This document shows, one piece after another, positions 41,509-53,511 of a DNA stretch of 64,000 nucleotides (its first letter is position 1; each line of letters opens with the position of its first letter). The translations under genes were made by a program, and so were the position numbers. This DNA comes from Melanopsichium pennsylvanicum (Eukaryota > Basidiomycota > Ustilaginomycetes > Ustilaginales), in the NCBI GenBank assembly GCA_900208305.1, contig OAPG01000007.1:593001-657000 (forward strand). Direction: 5' to 3'. The notes under the pieces were generated by a model that saw only the letters and a program-made list of their open reading frames with translations, did not search any database and was not told where the DNA came from.

Positions 41509-44500
41509 ATGCTGTCTCTTATCGGCTCTTCGCTTCTCCACCCTTCCAAGCGCACCCAGCTTTTGGAGAGGGCCAACGCCAAGCTCGGCGGCAAGCTCGC
41601 TTCCATCGACGCTTTGTACATCCACTTTGTCAACCCTGCTTCCGAGCAAGCCGATGCCGCTCTTGCAGACACCAATAGCCCTCAGCGCAATGTACTCAAC
41701 AGCCTCCTCGTGTACGGTGACAACGTCGATCTCGCCCACACTCGTCCCGCTGTACAAGCTGTTCTTGCTGCAAACGCTGCAGACCCGTCTTGCACCGTCT
41801 TGTTCGTCCTTCCCCGCCCAGGAAGCATCTCGCCCTGGTCCAGCAAGGCTACTGATATCGCTCGCATGTGCACGCTGCAACAACACGTCGACCGCATCGA
41901 GCGAGGTATTTCTTACGTCCTCCAGCCCGCTGCTGGTGTCTCTCTCGGGGCTGCCGACATTACTCAGGTACACGACCTCCTCCATGACCGCATGACCCAA
42001 TTCATCTCGGCCGTTCCTCCAACAGCAGACGCCCTCTTCCACAAGGCTCAGCCTGCACCTTTGACCCGCGTTGATCTCCTCGGTGTTGATGGCACTTCTG
42101 ACCGTAAGGTCGCCAAGCAGCGTTTGGTTGAAGCCAATGAGCGTCTTGGTCTCGCTCTTGCCAATGATGAGATCGACTATCTCGTCGACGCCTTCGTTGC
42201 TGGCAAGGGCGACGGCTCCGACGCTCTTCGTCGTAATCCTACCGACGTCGAGCTTTTCATGTTCGCCCAAGTCAACTCGGAGCACTGCCGTCACAAAATT
42301 TTCAACGCCGACTGGACCATCGATGGCAAAATCATGCCCCACACCCTTTTCGGTATGATCCGCAATACCCACAAGCTTCACCCTCAGCACACCATCAGCG
42401 CCTACTCGGACAATGCTGCCGTCATCGAGGGTTACGACGCCACCCGTTTCTCGGCCTCGCCCGCCGGTGGTCTCACCGTCTATCAGGGCACCAAGGAGCC
42501 CATGCCTTTCCTCGCCAAGGTCGAAACGCACAACCACCCAACTGCTGTTTCACCTTACCCCGGTGCCGCAACTGGCTCGGGTGGTGAGATCCGAGACGAA
42601 GGTGCCGTTGGTCGCGGCTCCAAGCCCAAGGCTGGTCTCGTTGGTTTCATGACCAGTAACTTGCTCCTTGAAGGTGATGGCCGTCAGCCTTGGGAGGAGG
42701 ACTTTGGCAAGCCCTCGCACATCTCGAGCGCCTACGACATCATGATCGATGGTCCTCTCGGAAGCTCTGCTTTCAACAACGAATTCGGTCGTCCCGGTCT
42801 GAGTGGTTTCTGGCGTACCTGGTCCGAGCGTGTGCCCATCGACGACAACTCTAGCGAAGTCCGCGGTTACCACAAGCCTATCATGCTTGCTGGTGGTCTC
42901 GGAAACGTTCGCCCCAAGAATGCGCTCAAGTCAAAAATCACCCCCGATGCTGCCATCATTGTGCTTGGTGGGCCTGGCATGCTCATCGGACTCGGTGGAG
43001 GCGCTGCTTCGTCCATGGCCAGTGGCAGTTCGTCACGTGCTGCGCTTGACTTTGCGTCGGTCCAGCGTGACAATCCCGAAATGCAGAGGCGATGTCAGCA
43101 GGTCATCGATGCCTGCACTGCTCTCAGCGATGCTCCCGGTATCATTGAAGGTCAAATTGGCAATGGTAACCCAATTCAGTCTATTCACGACGTGGGTGCC
43201 GGTGGTCTCAGTAACGCTCTTCCTGAACTTGTTCACGACGCTGGTCTCGGCGCTCGCTTCGAGATCCGTGACGTTTTGATCGATGACCCTTCCATGAGCC
43301 CCATGGAGATTTGGTGCAACGAGTCGCAGGAGCGATACGTCCTTGCCGTCAGCCAGGAAGACCTTCCTCGCTTTGAGGCCATCGCCAAGCGAGAACGATG
43401 CCCTTACTCTGTTGTCGGTCGCGCCACCACTGAGCAGGAGCTTGTCGTTACGGACCGATTGCTTGGTGGCACTCCTATCCACCTTCCCATGCCCATCCTC
43501 TTCGGCAAGCCGCCCAAGATTGCTCGCCAGGCCAAGAGCAGCCAGCCGCTCCGCATTCCCTTCGACTCGAGCCTCACCTCGTACTTGCCCAACATCAAGG
43601 ACGACCCTGTCAAGATGTTTGCCGAGGCCGTCGACCGTGTTTTGCATTTGCCTACTGTTGCTTCCAAGAACTTCTTGATCACTATCGGTGACCGTAGCAT
43701 CACTGGTCTCGTGGTTCGTGATCAAATGGTTGGTCCGTACCAGGTTCCCGTCGCGGACGTCGCTGTGACCCGCACTTCCTACGGCTTCGACGAGAGTGTT
43801 ACCGGTGAGGCTGTTGCGTCGGGCGAGCGTACACCACTTGCCCTCCTTAGCGCTGCTGCCTCCGCCCGCATGGCTGTTGCCGAATCGCTCACCAACCTCG
43901 CCGCTGCCAGCATCGAGAGTCTCGAGCGCATCAAGCTCTCGGCGAACTGGATGTGCGCTGCCTCTCACTCGGACGAGGGCGCTCGTCTTTACGAGGCTGT
44001 TCAGGCGATCGGCTTGGATCTGTGCCCCAAACTCGGCCTTGCCATCCCAGTCGGCAAGGACTCGATGTCCATGAAGATGGCCTGGAAGTCACCCGAAGGT
44101 GACAAGAAGGAGGTCACTGCCCCTCTCTCGCTCACTGTCACTGCCTTTGGCCCTGTCGATGACGTCAACCGAACCTGGACTCCTCAGCTTCGAACCGATT
44201 TCGACGACACTGTGTTGCTCTTTGTCGATCTTGCCGGCGGCAAGCAGCGTCTCGGCGGTTCGTGCTTGGCACAAGTCTTCCGTCAACTTGGCCACGAGGC
44301 ACCCGACGTCGAGGATGCGGCTGTGCTCAAAGCTTTCTTCGAGGCTTGCTACACGCTCAAGCAGCTGCGTGTGCAGAAGCGCAACGAGGGAAGCCTTGTG
44401 CTTGCCTACCACGATCGATCGGACGGTGGTTTGATCACTACTGTCCTCGAGATGTGCTTCGCCGGTCACTGCGGTGCCGAAATTTTCGTTGATGCTTTGG

Positions 44501-45714
44501 ACGCCGAGCTCAAGGACCCTGTTGCCACGCTATTCAACGAGGAGCTCGGTGCGGTGATGCAGGTCAAGTCTGGTGATGTCAAGGCCATCTCTGCTGTACT
44601 CACCGCGGCCGGCGTTCCTTCTAACAACCTCCACGTCATTGGTCGTGTCACGCCCGACCCGCAGGAGATCAAAGTCGTCGCACGATCGCAGCCTTTGCTC
44701 TCGTCGACTCGCGCTAGTCTTCAGAAGGCTTGGGCCGAGACCTCGTTCCGCATGCAGAGCCTCCGTGACAATCCGGAAACCGCTGCCACCGAGTACAGCC
44801 TCATCGATGATGAGGCCAACTCGGGTGCTGCTTTACGCTACGAGCTCACCTACAACCCTCGCGAGGACATTTTGGGAGCAAAGGTCGTCGAAGCTGCCCT
44901 CGGTGCTCGACCCAAGGTCGCCATCTTGCGTGAACAAGGTGTCAACGGCCAGATCGAGATGGCTTGGGCTTTCACTCGGGCAGGATTTTGCGCTGTGGAT
45001 GTTCATATGTCGGATCTCGTCGAGGGTCGCATCACTCTTGACAAATTCGTGGGTCTTGCTGCCTGTGGTGGGTTCTCCTTTGGAGACGTCCTCGGTGCGG
45101 GTAGCGGTTGGGCCAAGTCAATCCTGCTTAACCCTAGAGTCAAGGCTCAGTTTGTAGACTTCTTCCAGAACCGCACTGATACGTTCGCGCTGGGTGTCTG
45201 CAACGGTTGTCAGCTCCTCTCCCAACTCGGTGTCGCCGGTCTTATCCCCGAGGCTGAAAGCTGGCCCTTGTTCAAAGCCAACGAATCTGGTCGTTTCGAG
45301 GGTCGCTTGTCTACCGTTAAGATCACTCAAACTGGCGGTGCCGACTCGATCTTCCTCGCCGACATGGCAGGATCTGTTCTACCTGCCATTATTGCTCATG
45401 GTGAAGGACGTGCTTCCTTCCGCAGCAAGAGCGATCTGGATTCGCTCAGGTCGAAAGGCCAGGTGGCTATGCAGTACGTTGATCAAAGGTATCCTATCAA
45501 CCCCAATGGCTCGCCAGAGGGCATTACTGCCATTACCGCCAACAAAGGTCGAGTGCTTGCTTTGATGCCTCACCCTGAACGTGGTGTAGCGCTGAGCAGT
45601 ATGAGCTGGGCTCCGGCAGAGGCATATGCCAAAAGCGAGAGAGGATGGCAGGGCAAGGGTCCTTGGTTCAGGATGTTTGAGAACGCCAGGAAGTGGGTTG
45701 CCAGTCAAAAGTAG
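41509..45714 (+). CDS. ADE6: phosphoribosylformylglycinamidine synthase (purL-type, single chain)
   Basis: 1401 residues, single exon. Fourth step of purine synthesis: converts FGAR, glutamine and ATP to FGAM in the cytosol. It has the large eukaryotic/proteobacterial single-chain layout: N-terminal domain (1 to about 180), linker, two AIRS-like ATP-binding halves ([27 protein letters not shown] near 340; the second half from about 660) and a C-terminal class I glutaminase from about 1135. The glutaminase nucleophile is the Cys in GVCNGCQ near 1230, with PHPERG (His and Glu of the triad) near 1353. Slightly longer than yeast Ade6 (1358). The ATG at 41509 follows a CT-rich leader and starts a well-conserved N-terminus. 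Confidence 0.96.
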   Translation: MLSLIGSSLLHPSKRTQLLERANAKLGGKLASIDALYIHFVNPASEQADAALADTNSPQRNVLNSLLVYGDNVDLAHTRPAVQAVLAANAADPSCTVLFVLPRPGSISPWSSKATDIARMCTLQQHVDRIERGISYVLQPAAGVSLGAADITQVHDLLHDRMTQFISAVPPTADALFHKAQPAPLTRVDLLGVDGTSDRKVAKQRLVEANERLGLALANDEIDYLVDAFVAGKGDGSDALRRNPTDVELFMFAQVNSEHCRHKIFNADWTIDGKIMPHTLFGMIRNTHKLHPQHTISAYSDNAAVIEGYDATRFSASPAGGLTVYQGTKEPMPFLAKVETHNHPTAVSPYPGAATGSGGEIRDEGAVGRGSKPKAGLVGFMTSNLLLEGDGRQPWEEDFGKPSHISSAYDIMIDGPLGSSAFNNEFGRPGLSGFWRTWSERVPIDDNSSEVRGYHKPIMLAGGLGNVRPKNALKSKITPDAAIIVLGGPGMLIGLGGGAASSMASGSSSRAALDFASVQRDNPEMQRRCQQVIDACTALSDAPGIIEGQIGNGNPIQSIHDVGAGGLSNALPELVHDAGLGARFEIRDVLIDDPSMSPMEIWCNESQERYVLAVSQEDLPRFEAIAKRERCPYSVVGRATTEQELVVTDRLLGGTPIHLPMPILFGKPPKIARQAKSSQPLRIPFDSSLTSYLPNIKDDPVKMFAEAVDRVLHLPTVASKNFLITIGDRSITGLVVRDQMVGPYQVPVADVAVTRTSYGFDESVTGEAVASGERTPLALLSAAASARMAVAESLTNLAAASIESLERIKLSANWMCAASHSDEGARLYEAVQAIGLDLCPKLGLAIPVGKDSMSMKMAWKSPEGDKKEVTAPLSLTVTAFGPVDDVNRTWTPQLRTDFDDTVLLFVDLAGGKQRLGGSCLAQVFRQLGHEAPDVEDAAVLKAFFEACYTLKQLRVQKRNEGSLVLAYHDRSDGGLITTVLEMCFAGHCGAEIFVDALDAELKDPVATLFNEELGAVMQVKSGDVKAISAVLTAAGVPSNNLHVIGRVTPDPQEIKVVARSQPLLSSTRASLQKAWAETSFRMQSLRDNPETAATEYSLIDDEANSGAALRYELTYNPREDILGAKVVEAALGARPKVAILREQGVNGQIEMAWAFTRAGFCAVDVHMSDLVEGRITLDKFVGLAACGGFSFGDVLGAGSGWAKSILLNPRVKAQFVDFFQNRTDTFALGVCNGCQLLSQLGVAGLIPEAESWPLFKANESGRFEGRLSTVKITQTGGADSIFLADMAGSVLPAIIAHGEGRASFRSKSDLDSLRSKGQVAMQYVDQRYPINPNGSPEGITAITANKGRVLALMPHPERGVALSSMSWAPAEAYAKSERGWQGKGPWFRMFENARKWVASQK

Positions 45715-45993
45715 GAAGGGGGCTTTTGTCACTTTGAAATCAATGCCCAATGTTAACCGCATTTTGTAGAGATGTTTCGCACAAAATCAATGCTCACGAA
45801 TCGTATCAATGTATCCCATAGTGGTGTGTGGAGATGATGCTGGCAGCTGAAGGTGTCTTAGAGTGTGATGGGTGCGTGTGTACGCCTTTCGGGCCGGACG
45901 CTGCAAGCCTCACACCAGATATACACGAACAAAACGGACTCGACGCTACACTGGACTTGACCAAAAAGCCAAGTTTTGCATTCACTAAGAGCG

Positions 45994-47190
45994 TCAGTCA
46001 TCATCGTTGTCGTCCTCTTCTCGAGGATATGAGCCGGTCACAGCACTGTGTGCCGCTGTATCTGTCAACGCACCATAATTGTCCAACAAGTCCCTCACGT
46101 CCTGCTCCCTACCCTGGTTCCACATGGGATCCAGATCCACCCTGACCAAATTCGCCATCAACTTAGCCGCCTTATAGACCAACACGGTCGGCAAAACCTC
46201 CAACGTTTTTGGATTGAATTCGTCATATTCCTCATCGTCGTCATCGTCGTTGATACTCTTACCGAACCCTATGGCTGCAGCTTGTACTTGGAGGAACTTT
46301 GTCCTTGGATATTGACGTGCTAGTGATGCGAGCGATGCTGTGAGGACGTTGCATTGAGCCACCGCTTTCGAGTAGATATGAATCACGATGGGGACTTGAG
46401 CATGTTCGTTGTCAATTGCGCTGACGTAACCTCGTTCGTCTACCTCGCGAAGGTGGCCAAAGTAACGATCTGCTGCGCCATCTGTACCTCCACCTATTTT
46501 GGCTCCTGCTGTGGGCAAGGGCGCAGTTCCGGAGTAGTTGGCGCTATTTCGAGCGGCGTGGAAACTTTTGAGCTCGGCAATACGCATTTCCCTTCTACGC
46601 TCCTTTGCTTGAAGATCAGCAATGGCACTCCTACTAACTGCAAACTCATCTTGGTCATCGTCCTGGTCGCTATCGGCATTGTCGCGATTGAGTCGAGCAG
46701 CCGCTTCGTGTTTCTCCCTCTGCACTTGCTCGCTGTATGTTTCGGACGACAGTGCCATAGACTCCATCTTTCGATTTGTAGCAGCGATGGAGGACAGGCG
46801 TGCGTTTGTTTCTTGTTGAGCGCGCAATTGGCGATCGCGTAGGACACCTTTGGGACCAGTGTTGGATGCGCCTTCCTGACCTCGCGTGGCTGTTTTCGAT
46901 TTGAGTAGACCTTTGATGCCACCGCTGGTGTTTGATGCTCCACCTGCGGCAGCGGAGGAGCGAGGATGTGAATCATGTGCATCATCATCATCGTGATCAT
47001 AATCATCTCGGTCCTCACCGTCATTGTGGTCATCAGGGAGATCTGAACCGAGCTCGTCATCGGTGTTCGTGGCGGAATGGTCAGAGTTGTGAGTGGCAGC
47101 TGCACGGCGATCCTCTGGATAGGAAGAGGTGGGATGCGCATCAATGCCTTGCAGGATCGCAGCTTCTATGCGATCACCGCTGGCGGACAT
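45994..47190 (-). CDS. phosducin-like protein
   Basis: 398 residues. Phosducin-like proteins are CCT co-chaperones that help assemble G-protein beta-gamma dimers. The first ~130 residues are acidic and His/Asp-rich. Then comes the phosducin helical region (PKGVLRDRQLRAQQET, about 118-230) and a thioredoxin-like fold (about 250-380: YVSAIDNEHAQVPIVIHIYSK, then LPTVLVYKAAKLMANLVRVD) lacking a CxxC redox pair, as is normal in this family. The C-terminus is an acidic EEDDNDDD. The match is to the PhLP1/fungal BDM-1-like group rather than to PLP2, judged from the N-terminal motif. The subgroup is inference. Convergent with FGAM synthase with 279 bp between them. Confidence 0.82.
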   Translation of the reverse strand: MSASGDRIEAAILQGIDAHPTSSYPEDRRAAATHNSDHSATNTDDELGSDLPDDHNDGEDRDDYDHDDDDAHDSHPRSSAAAGGASNTSGGIKGLLKSKTATRGQEGASNTGPKGVLRDRQLRAQQETNARLSSIAATNRKMESMALSSETYSEQVQREKHEAAARLNRDNADSDQDDDQDEFAVSRSAIADLQAKERRREMRIAELKSFHAARNSANYSGTAPLPTAGAKIGGGTDGAADRYFGHLREVDERGYVSAIDNEHAQVPIVIHIYSKAVAQCNVLTASLASLARQYPRTKFLQVQAAAIGFGKSINDDDDDEEYDEFNPKTLEVLPTVLVYKAAKLMANLVRVDLDPMWNQGREQDVRDLLDNYGALTDTAAHSAVTGSYPREEDDNDDD

Positions 47191-48236
47191 GGTGGCAGGA
47201 TGCTCTGAGTGAGTGAATGCTGTGGTGGAAGAGAAGAGGTGAAATGCTTGGTCTAGGATCTATATGCTGTGGGCGGTGGACGGTGGTGACAGTATCGATC
47301 CGGCTTGCTGGTCGCGAGATGAAGTAGGCAAGATCTCGTTTTGTCCCACTGTTTTGAAGAGCAGCGTCGGTTTGTCTGCGAAAGGTGTAGAATGAGAAGC
47401 AAAGTCTGGACGAAGATGGGTGTGGCAAAGAACATAGGGTAATTCAAGTTAAGGACCAAAGCAAGGTGGGACCAAAAGAGGCCCTCATGCATGGTGCGGC
47501 GGATAACACGTTTTGTCCCACACTTTCATTTGCTGCACAGTCTCACGGCCACTTTTTTTCGCTTTTGGCGGCAGCACATCAGTAACAGTCTTTCCAAGAT
47601 TCTCAGAGTGGCTTGTGCGATTCAGTAGTTTGCAAGCGAATGACAGCTTTCAGGTGTGCATCCTTGTTTGCGAGCTTGTGGTGTGCTGCACTGTAACAAT
47701 AAATACAGTATGAACAATGGAAATTTACTGTAATTTACTTTACTGCACTGCGCTGCGCTGTCTCTGTCCCTGTCCCACTCGCTTGGCTTGGCAGTGTCAA
47801 TCCAAGCCAGCACCCCGCATACTGCACCAAGACTTCCAAGCCAGAGCCATAAAAAAAAGGTGTGGGTCTCAGAATTTGGGCGTACTTTCAAAGTGTTAGA
47901 GTTTTATAAATCACAGTTTTGAAGTATGCGTGACGTCTCGCGCGAGTGACTCGAGAATAGGTGCTGTGCACTGCATTTCTTCTCGGTCCAAAAAGAGCGA
48001 TGGAAACACAAAAAGGTCAGAGGACAAAAAAGTGCGTTTCCAAGTAGTGCATCCTGGGCCACACAAAATATTGTAATATAATTTACTCTATAATGTATTC
48101 TGATTGAGCTTTTACTTGCGAGTCATTCTTGCCACTACCCCTTCCTTCTCTCCACCCTCCTACATTCAGTGAAATACCTTTGGACCGCATCGTATCGTCA
48201 GCATCTTAGTTGACATTGGTGCAAACACAAGCATCC
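47191..48236. other. divergent promoter region (phosducin-like / IleRS)
   Basis: 1.05 kb between two divergent start codons. AT-rich sequence near 48065-48110 precedes the IleRS gene. Short ORFs only; no RNA gene recognised. Confidence 0.5.
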
Positions 48237-51200
48237 ATGGCGGATTCAAAGACCCAAAAAGACTCTAACGCCACTTTTGGTGAGCACGAGGTCACAACTC
48301 CCTTCAACTTCCCCGCAGAGGAGGAAAAAGTCATCCGATACTGGCGCGCTATCGACGCCTTCAAGACTTCGCTACAGCAAAGCAAAGACAGGAAACCCTT
48401 TAGCTTCTACGATGGTCCTCCTTTTGCTACCGGTCTCCCCCATTACGGCCACCTTCTCGCAGGTACTGTAAAGGACATTGTCACCCGACACGCTCATTCC
48501 ACAGGTCACTATGTCGACCGTCGTTTCGGTTGGGACTGCCATGGTCTTCCAGTAGAACACGAGATTGACAAAAAGCTCGGTATCAAGGGCAAGGACGATG
48601 TCATGGCCATGGGTGTCGATAAGTATAATGCAGAATGTAGGGCCATCGTCATGACCTACCAAAACGAGTGGAGAGATACCGTCGAGCGTATGGGTCGATG
48701 GATCGACTTTGACAATGGCTACAAAACTATGGACATCAACTTCATGGAGTCAGTTTGGTGGGTCTTCAAAACTTTGCATCAAAAAGGTCTTGTCTACCAG
48801 GGCATCCGTGTCATGCCTTACTCCACCGCATGCACAACCCCTCTCTCCAATTTTGAAGCCGGTCTCGACTACCGCGAGGTTCAGGATCCCGCCGTTACCG
48901 TCAGCTTCCCTCTCATCGGCGACCCCAAAACTGCCTTCCTGGCATGGACCACCACCCCTTGGACGCTTCCTTCCAATTTGGGTCTCTGTGTCCACCCCGA
49001 CTTCAATTACATCAAGATCCACGACGATGAGCGCGACATGAACTTTATCATCCACGAGGACTTGCTAACCACTCTCTACAAGGATCCCAAGAAGGCCAAG
49101 TTCCAGAAGCTCGAGACGTACAAGGGCAAGGATCTCGTTGGCAAGCAGTACGAGCCCATCTTCCCCTATTACCAAGAGCGCTTCAAGGACCGTGCTTTCC
49201 GCGTTCTTTCCGACACTTATGTCACTTCCGACGCCGGTACCGGTATCGTTCACCAGGCTCCTGCCTTTGGTGATGACGATCACCGCGTCGCTATTGCCCA
49301 CGGTGTCATCACCCGTGACGAGACACCCCCCAACCCGGTCGATGAGGCCGGTCGATACACCAACGAGGTCCCCGACTACCACGGTGTCCACGTCAAGGAG
49401 GCTGACAAGGCCATTCAGAAGGATCTCAAGGCTCGTGGTCGTCTCATTGTGCAGGCTACCTTGAGCCATCAGTACCCCTTCTGCTGGAGGTCGGGTACAC
49501 CCCTCATCTACAAGGCCATCCCTTCGTGGTTCGTTCGTGTCGAGCCCGCCATCGAAAAGCTCGTCAAGAACAACGACGCCACTCGCTGGGTGCCCGCTCA
49601 CGTCGGCGAGGGCCGATTCGGCAAGTGGATCGCCAACGCTCGTGACTGGAACATCAGCAGAAACAGATACTGGGGTACTCCCATCCCTCTCTGGGCCAGT
49701 GACGACATGCAAGAGATCGTCTGCGTCGGTTCCGTCGAAGAGCTCGAGAGGCTCTCTGGTGTCTCTGGCATCACTGACCTTCACAAGGACAAGATCGACC
49801 ATATCACCATTCCTTCGCAACGGGGCAAGGGCCAGCTCAAGCGTGTCGAAGAGGTCTTTGACTGCTGGTTTGAGTCCGGTTCCATGCCTTACGCCCAGGC
49901 TCACTACCCCTTCGAGAACAAGGACAGCTTCGAAAAGTCGTTCCCGGCCGATTTCATCTCTGAGGGCCTCGACCAGACTCGAGGTTGGTTCTACACGCTT
50001 CTCATCTTGGCCACTCACCTCTTCGACACTGCGCCATGGAAGAATCTCATCGTCAGCGGCCTCGTGCTGGCTGCTGACGGAAAGAAGATGAGCAAGTCCC
50101 TCAGAAACTACCCGGATCCCAACTTGCTCATCAACCAGTACGGCGCGGACGCTATCCGACTCTACCTCATCAACTCGCCCGTTGTGCGCGCTGAGAACCT
50201 CCGATTCAAGGAAGAGGGTGTCAAGGAGGTGGTCTCGTCGACTTTCCTGCCATGGCTCAACTCGTTCCGCTTCTTCCTTGGCTCCGTCGCCTTGCTCGAG
50301 AAGGACCATGGTATCAAGTTCGTGTACGAGAACAAGGCGCAGCACTCTACCAACGTCATGGACCGATGGATCCTGGCCCGCTGCCAATCGCTCATCAAGC
50401 TTATAGGCGAGGAGATGGCGGCCTACCGACTCTACACTGTCGTACCACGACTGGGAGAGCTCATCGATGAGCTCACCAACTGGTACATTCGATTTAACCG
50501 CCGTCGATTGAAGGGCGAAAACGGTGTCGAGGACACCAAGGCCGCCCTCAACTCGCTCTTCGAGACCCTCTTCACTCTCTGCCGAACCCTCTCGTCGTTC
50601 ACGCCGTTCTTGACCGAGAACCTCTTCCAGGGCCTGCGCAAGTTCTTGCCGTCCCAGGCGGCTGGCGACAAGGAGGATTACCGAAGTGTTCATTTCTTGT
50701 CCTTCCCCGAGGTCAACGAGTCGTACTTTGACCCCGTCATCCAGCGTCAGTTCAAGGCTCTCCAGTCGGTGGTCGAACTCGGCCGTGTCATCCGCGTCAA
50801 CCACAACCTCCCCATCCGTGTTCCTCTCAAGGAACTTGTCGTCTTCCACACCGATCCTGAGTACCTCAAGGACGTCGACTCGTTGGCAGACTACATCAAG
50901 GAAGAGCTCAACGTTCGCGACCTTGTCCTGTCATCCGACGAAGCCAAGTGCGGAGTGCGCTTCAAACTCTTCGCCGACTGGCCTGTGCTAGGCCGCAAAT
51001 TGCGTAAGGATGTCGGCAAGGTCCGTAAGGGTCTCGAGTTGGTCACCTCCGCCGATGCCAAGTCTTACATGGATACCGGCAAGCTCAATGTCGCCGGTGT
51101 CGACCTGGTTGAAGGCGATCTGCGTGTTATCCGCTATGTCGAGACCAAGGAGATCGAAGGTACCTTTGAGTCCAACACGGATGGAAATGTAGTCATTCTG

Positions 51201-51509
51201 CTGGATATCCAGCAGAGGCCAGAGTTGCAGATGGAAGGAACGGCGAGAGAGGTTGTCAACCGTATCCAAAGGTTGAGGAAGAAGGCTGGGCTTGTGGCCA
51301 CCGATGAGGTGGACGCGTTCTACTCGTTCGAGGAGGGAGTTGGTGAGGCATTGGCCGAGTGCATCGAGAGTCAAGAGGACGCGTTCATGAAGGCTTTGAG
51401 GAGGAAGCCTCTGCCAGAAAGCGAGAAGAAGGCAGATGCAAAGGTGATCCTGCAAGAAGAACAGGAGGTGGGTGAGGACAAATTCATGCTTACTCTGGCT
51501 TGGGCTTAG
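48237..51509 (+). CDS. ILS1: isoleucyl-tRNA synthetase, cytoplasmic
   Basis: 1090 residues, single exon. Charges tRNA-Ile in the cytosol. The start is ATG 48237 (MADSKTQKDS); an upstream TTG-initiated extension is not credible. Class I signatures are clear: PHYGH (HIGH motif) near residue 68 within FATGLPHYGHLLAGT, and KMSKS near 616. The editing (CP1) domain lies between them (TSDAGTGIVHQAPAFGDDDHRVA, about 330-355). The CWFESGSMPYAQ segment near 545 is the IleRS/ValRS W-x-S-G-like site, and the anticodon-binding domain starts near 700. Length is close to yeast Ils1 (1072). No organellar presequence is seen. Confidence 0.96.
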   Translation: MADSKTQKDSNATFGEHEVTTPFNFPAEEEKVIRYWRAIDAFKTSLQQSKDRKPFSFYDGPPFATGLPHYGHLLAGTVKDIVTRHAHSTGHYVDRRFGWDCHGLPVEHEIDKKLGIKGKDDVMAMGVDKYNAECRAIVMTYQNEWRDTVERMGRWIDFDNGYKTMDINFMESVWWVFKTLHQKGLVYQGIRVMPYSTACTTPLSNFEAGLDYREVQDPAVTVSFPLIGDPKTAFLAWTTTPWTLPSNLGLCVHPDFNYIKIHDDERDMNFIIHEDLLTTLYKDPKKAKFQKLETYKGKDLVGKQYEPIFPYYQERFKDRAFRVLSDTYVTSDAGTGIVHQAPAFGDDDHRVAIAHGVITRDETPPNPVDEAGRYTNEVPDYHGVHVKEADKAIQKDLKARGRLIVQATLSHQYPFCWRSGTPLIYKAIPSWFVRVEPAIEKLVKNNDATRWVPAHVGEGRFGKWIANARDWNISRNRYWGTPIPLWASDDMQEIVCVGSVEELERLSGVSGITDLHKDKIDHITIPSQRGKGQLKRVEEVFDCWFESGSMPYAQAHYPFENKDSFEKSFPADFISEGLDQTRGWFYTLLILATHLFDTAPWKNLIVSGLVLAADGKKMSKSLRNYPDPNLLINQYGADAIRLYLINSPVVRAENLRFKEEGVKEVVSSTFLPWLNSFRFFLGSVALLEKDHGIKFVYENKAQHSTNVMDRWILARCQSLIKLIGEEMAAYRLYTVVPRLGELIDELTNWYIRFNRRRLKGENGVEDTKAALNSLFETLFTLCRTLSSFTPFLTENLFQGLRKFLPSQAAGDKEDYRSVHFLSFPEVNESYFDPVIQRQFKALQSVVELGRVIRVNHNLPIRVPLKELVVFHTDPEYLKDVDSLADYIKEELNVRDLVLSSDEAKCGVRFKLFADWPVLGRKLRKDVGKVRKGLELVTSADAKSYMDTGKLNVAGVDLVEGDLRVIRYVETKEIEGTFESNTDGNVVILLDIQQRPELQMEGTAREVVNRIQRLRKKAGLVATDEVDAFYSFEEGVGEALAECIESQEDAFMKALRRKPLPESEKKADAKVILQEEQEVGEDKFMLTLAWA

Positions 51510-51765
51510 AGCATGTTCGCTGCACTTTAAAGTTAGAGATTCAAAGGCAATCAAATTTTCATACACATTTCAATTCAAATTGTTGATGTGTCAAACGTGC
51601 GTTGCGGTTGTGCGGTGTGCGGTGTGCGGCTAGTACTACAATGATAATGATACATGTCATCAATCGTGGGCAAGGAGAAAGAGGCTGGAGGTAGTGTGAG
51701 AGGTGGTGAGTATCTTGAGGTCTGTCGTGAGTGGATGAAGCTTGTGGATAGCTGTGCAGCATGTT

Positions 51766-52500
51766 CTATCGGTTCTTTGTGGACCCGAAACCGCCAAAGC
51801 CCATGGCCACCACCATTGCTGCTTCGGCGTCCTGCTCCCCACCAACACTGGCGCCATTTGCTTCTCCGCCCGCGTACACATCCGTCTTACGAGTATCGGC
51901 CTTCTTCGCCAGCTTCTGCAGCCTTCGCTTTTCTCTTTTCTGTTGTCTCTCGTTCTCCTCGTGTTGAGCGATTTTGCGCAATCTCTCCTCGAAATCATAC
52001 CCTCCACCGCTTACACCCTGCGCTCCGAACTTTTTGCCTCTCAGCTCGTCCAACACGGCATTGACCTCTTGGAGCGTTGCACGATCTTGCTGAGTACTCT
52101 GTCCTATCCTCATCAAGTGAACTCGGCCATTCACATGATCCAAGTAAGCCAAATTGTCTTTGAGCAGCTTTCTACACACTTCGCAGTAGAATCCTGGACC
52201 GGTCTGACCTTTGCCATCTGCACCGGCGAGATCTACCATGAGCGTTTTGCCTTGATTCTTTTCCAAGTCAAGCGGTGCCCTGCGTGCCTGCATGGCAAGT
52301 TCTGGTTCGGGAGCATTTGATTTGAGGCGTTTCAAAGGTGGAAGTGCTTGAGCACGACGTTGTGCATTGACAGAGTCTAGTTCGGCTTGACGTTTCTCGC
52401 GAGACATGGCTTTGCGCGAAAACTGTTCCTTGTCCCACGTCCTTCGGGATGGACCTACACCGTTGCCCGCTCCAGCAGCTGCATTGGATTTGACAGACAT
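51766..52500 (-). CDS. SNU23: SNU23/ZMAT2-type U4/U6.U5 tri-snRNP zinc-finger protein
   Basis: 244 residues from ATG 52500 (MSVKSNAAAG); the longer reading from 52593 adds 31 residues that look like leader sequence. Family marks: RRTWDKEQF near the N-terminus, then one U1-type C2H2 finger (YCEVCRKLLKDNLAYLDHVN...H, about 132-157), then a long charged helix (FEERLRKIAQHEENERQQKREKRR pattern, given in part). Snu23/ZMAT2 proteins join the spliceosomal B complex near the 5' splice site. The C-terminal Gly/Ala-rich tail is not conserved. Convergent with IleRS, 256 bp apart. Confidence 0.88.
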   Translation of the reverse strand: MSVKSNAAAGAGNGVGPSRRTWDKEQFSRKAMSREKRQAELDSVNAQRRAQALPPLKRLKSNAPEPELAMQARRAPLDLEKNQGKTLMVDLAGADGKGQTGPGFYCEVCRKLLKDNLAYLDHVNGRVHLMRIGQSTQQDRATLQEVNAVLDELRGKKFGAQGVSGGGYDFEERLRKIAQHEENERQQKREKRRLQKLAKKADTRKTDVYAGGEANGASVGGEQDAEAAMVVAMGFGGFGSTKNR

Positions 52501-53511
52501 GATTGTGATGAATATATGAAAGATTCGATGCTGCGTTTTTTGGGAATGATATTGGTCAGGCGAAAGAGGTAAACCAACTGTACTAATATGCAAGCAAGCT
52601 CAGCTCTGCACTTTCCGAGCAGGGCGAGTGGAGCAAATCTTCCGACACCCGAAGCACTCGATGCTGGAAACCCTTTTTGTGATCGCCTCTGAATCGGGAG
52701 CATACTTCAGTTCTAAAAAGCGAAATGGGGGAAATCGGCTAGATCGAACGTGTCACAACAACGCGATGCTGTGGATGTGATGTTCTGTGAGCACCAATTT
52801 TTTCGTCGTGAAAGCTAATCAACGTAACTGAGGCCCACAAGATTTATCACGGCCAAGGAAACCAGACGAGACTTTAACATAAGCATAAAAGAAATAAGAA
52901 AATCCATTAATTGCCTAACTCGGAGTTGAAATTCGAAGTTCGAGCTCTGTTCTTGTTCTTGTTCGAGTTCTGTTCTTGTTCGTTCTTAAATGTTGCTTTT
53001 TTTTCAAATTATCTACAGGTCAAATATCGCGAGAATATATATACTTTCGGCCAGGCCTCGAGAATTTGGTAAAACAGCGAATTCTGTCAAGTACAGCCAG
53101 CTGTCCGTGTCCCAATTGTTAGTCTCGCCTCCATCTAATTTACGCCGATTTCTTTTTCGCCCTGTTCGCTTCGCCTTTACGCCAAATTTATTTTCGCCCT
53201 GTTCGCTTCGCCTTTAATCTCCCATTTAATCTTGGTCGGCGTATGTATCTTCAACTCTCGGGAGAGTTGCTTGCAAGCTCCCAGCCGTGGCCACAAGTGG
53301 TGCAAGTGGCGTACTGCATGGTGTGACGGTCACAAGCTGAGGCTGGAGAGCAAGGAGAGGCAAGTACCAACCAAGAAGGGCAATTGTCATCAGAGTTTGT
53401 GCCAGGCAATGGTGTCAAGATGCCAAGGAGCCAAGGAGGTGTTGGAGTACAGAGCCGCTTGTCAGGGGCCAGTGTGCCTAACTCGGGATTTGATTTAATA
53501 TCCAATGAAAC
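52501..53511. other. intergenic border between genes and retrotransposon nest
   Basis: About 1 kb upstream of the SNU23-like gene. It contains GTTCTT-rich repeats (52950-52985) and a 26-bp direct repeat with 37-bp period (53154-53216). No gene is seen. Confidence 0.5.
53154..53216. repeat. 26-bp direct repeat, 37-bp period
   Basis: TTTTCGCCCTGTTCGCTTCG followed by CCTTTA occurs at 53154-53179 and again at 53191-53216. Confidence 0.85.

Noticed and set aside
41338..42537. 399-codon ORF antisense to FGAM synthase
   Set aside because: Fully explained as the shadow of the conserved gene on the plus strand. The same holds for 43033-43968.
49065..50849. 594-codon ORF antisense to the IleRS gene
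   Set aside because: It mirrors a highly conserved synthetase; its composition (Val/Leu/Asp/Gly-rich) is typical of the antisense of GC-biased coding sequence, with no domain.
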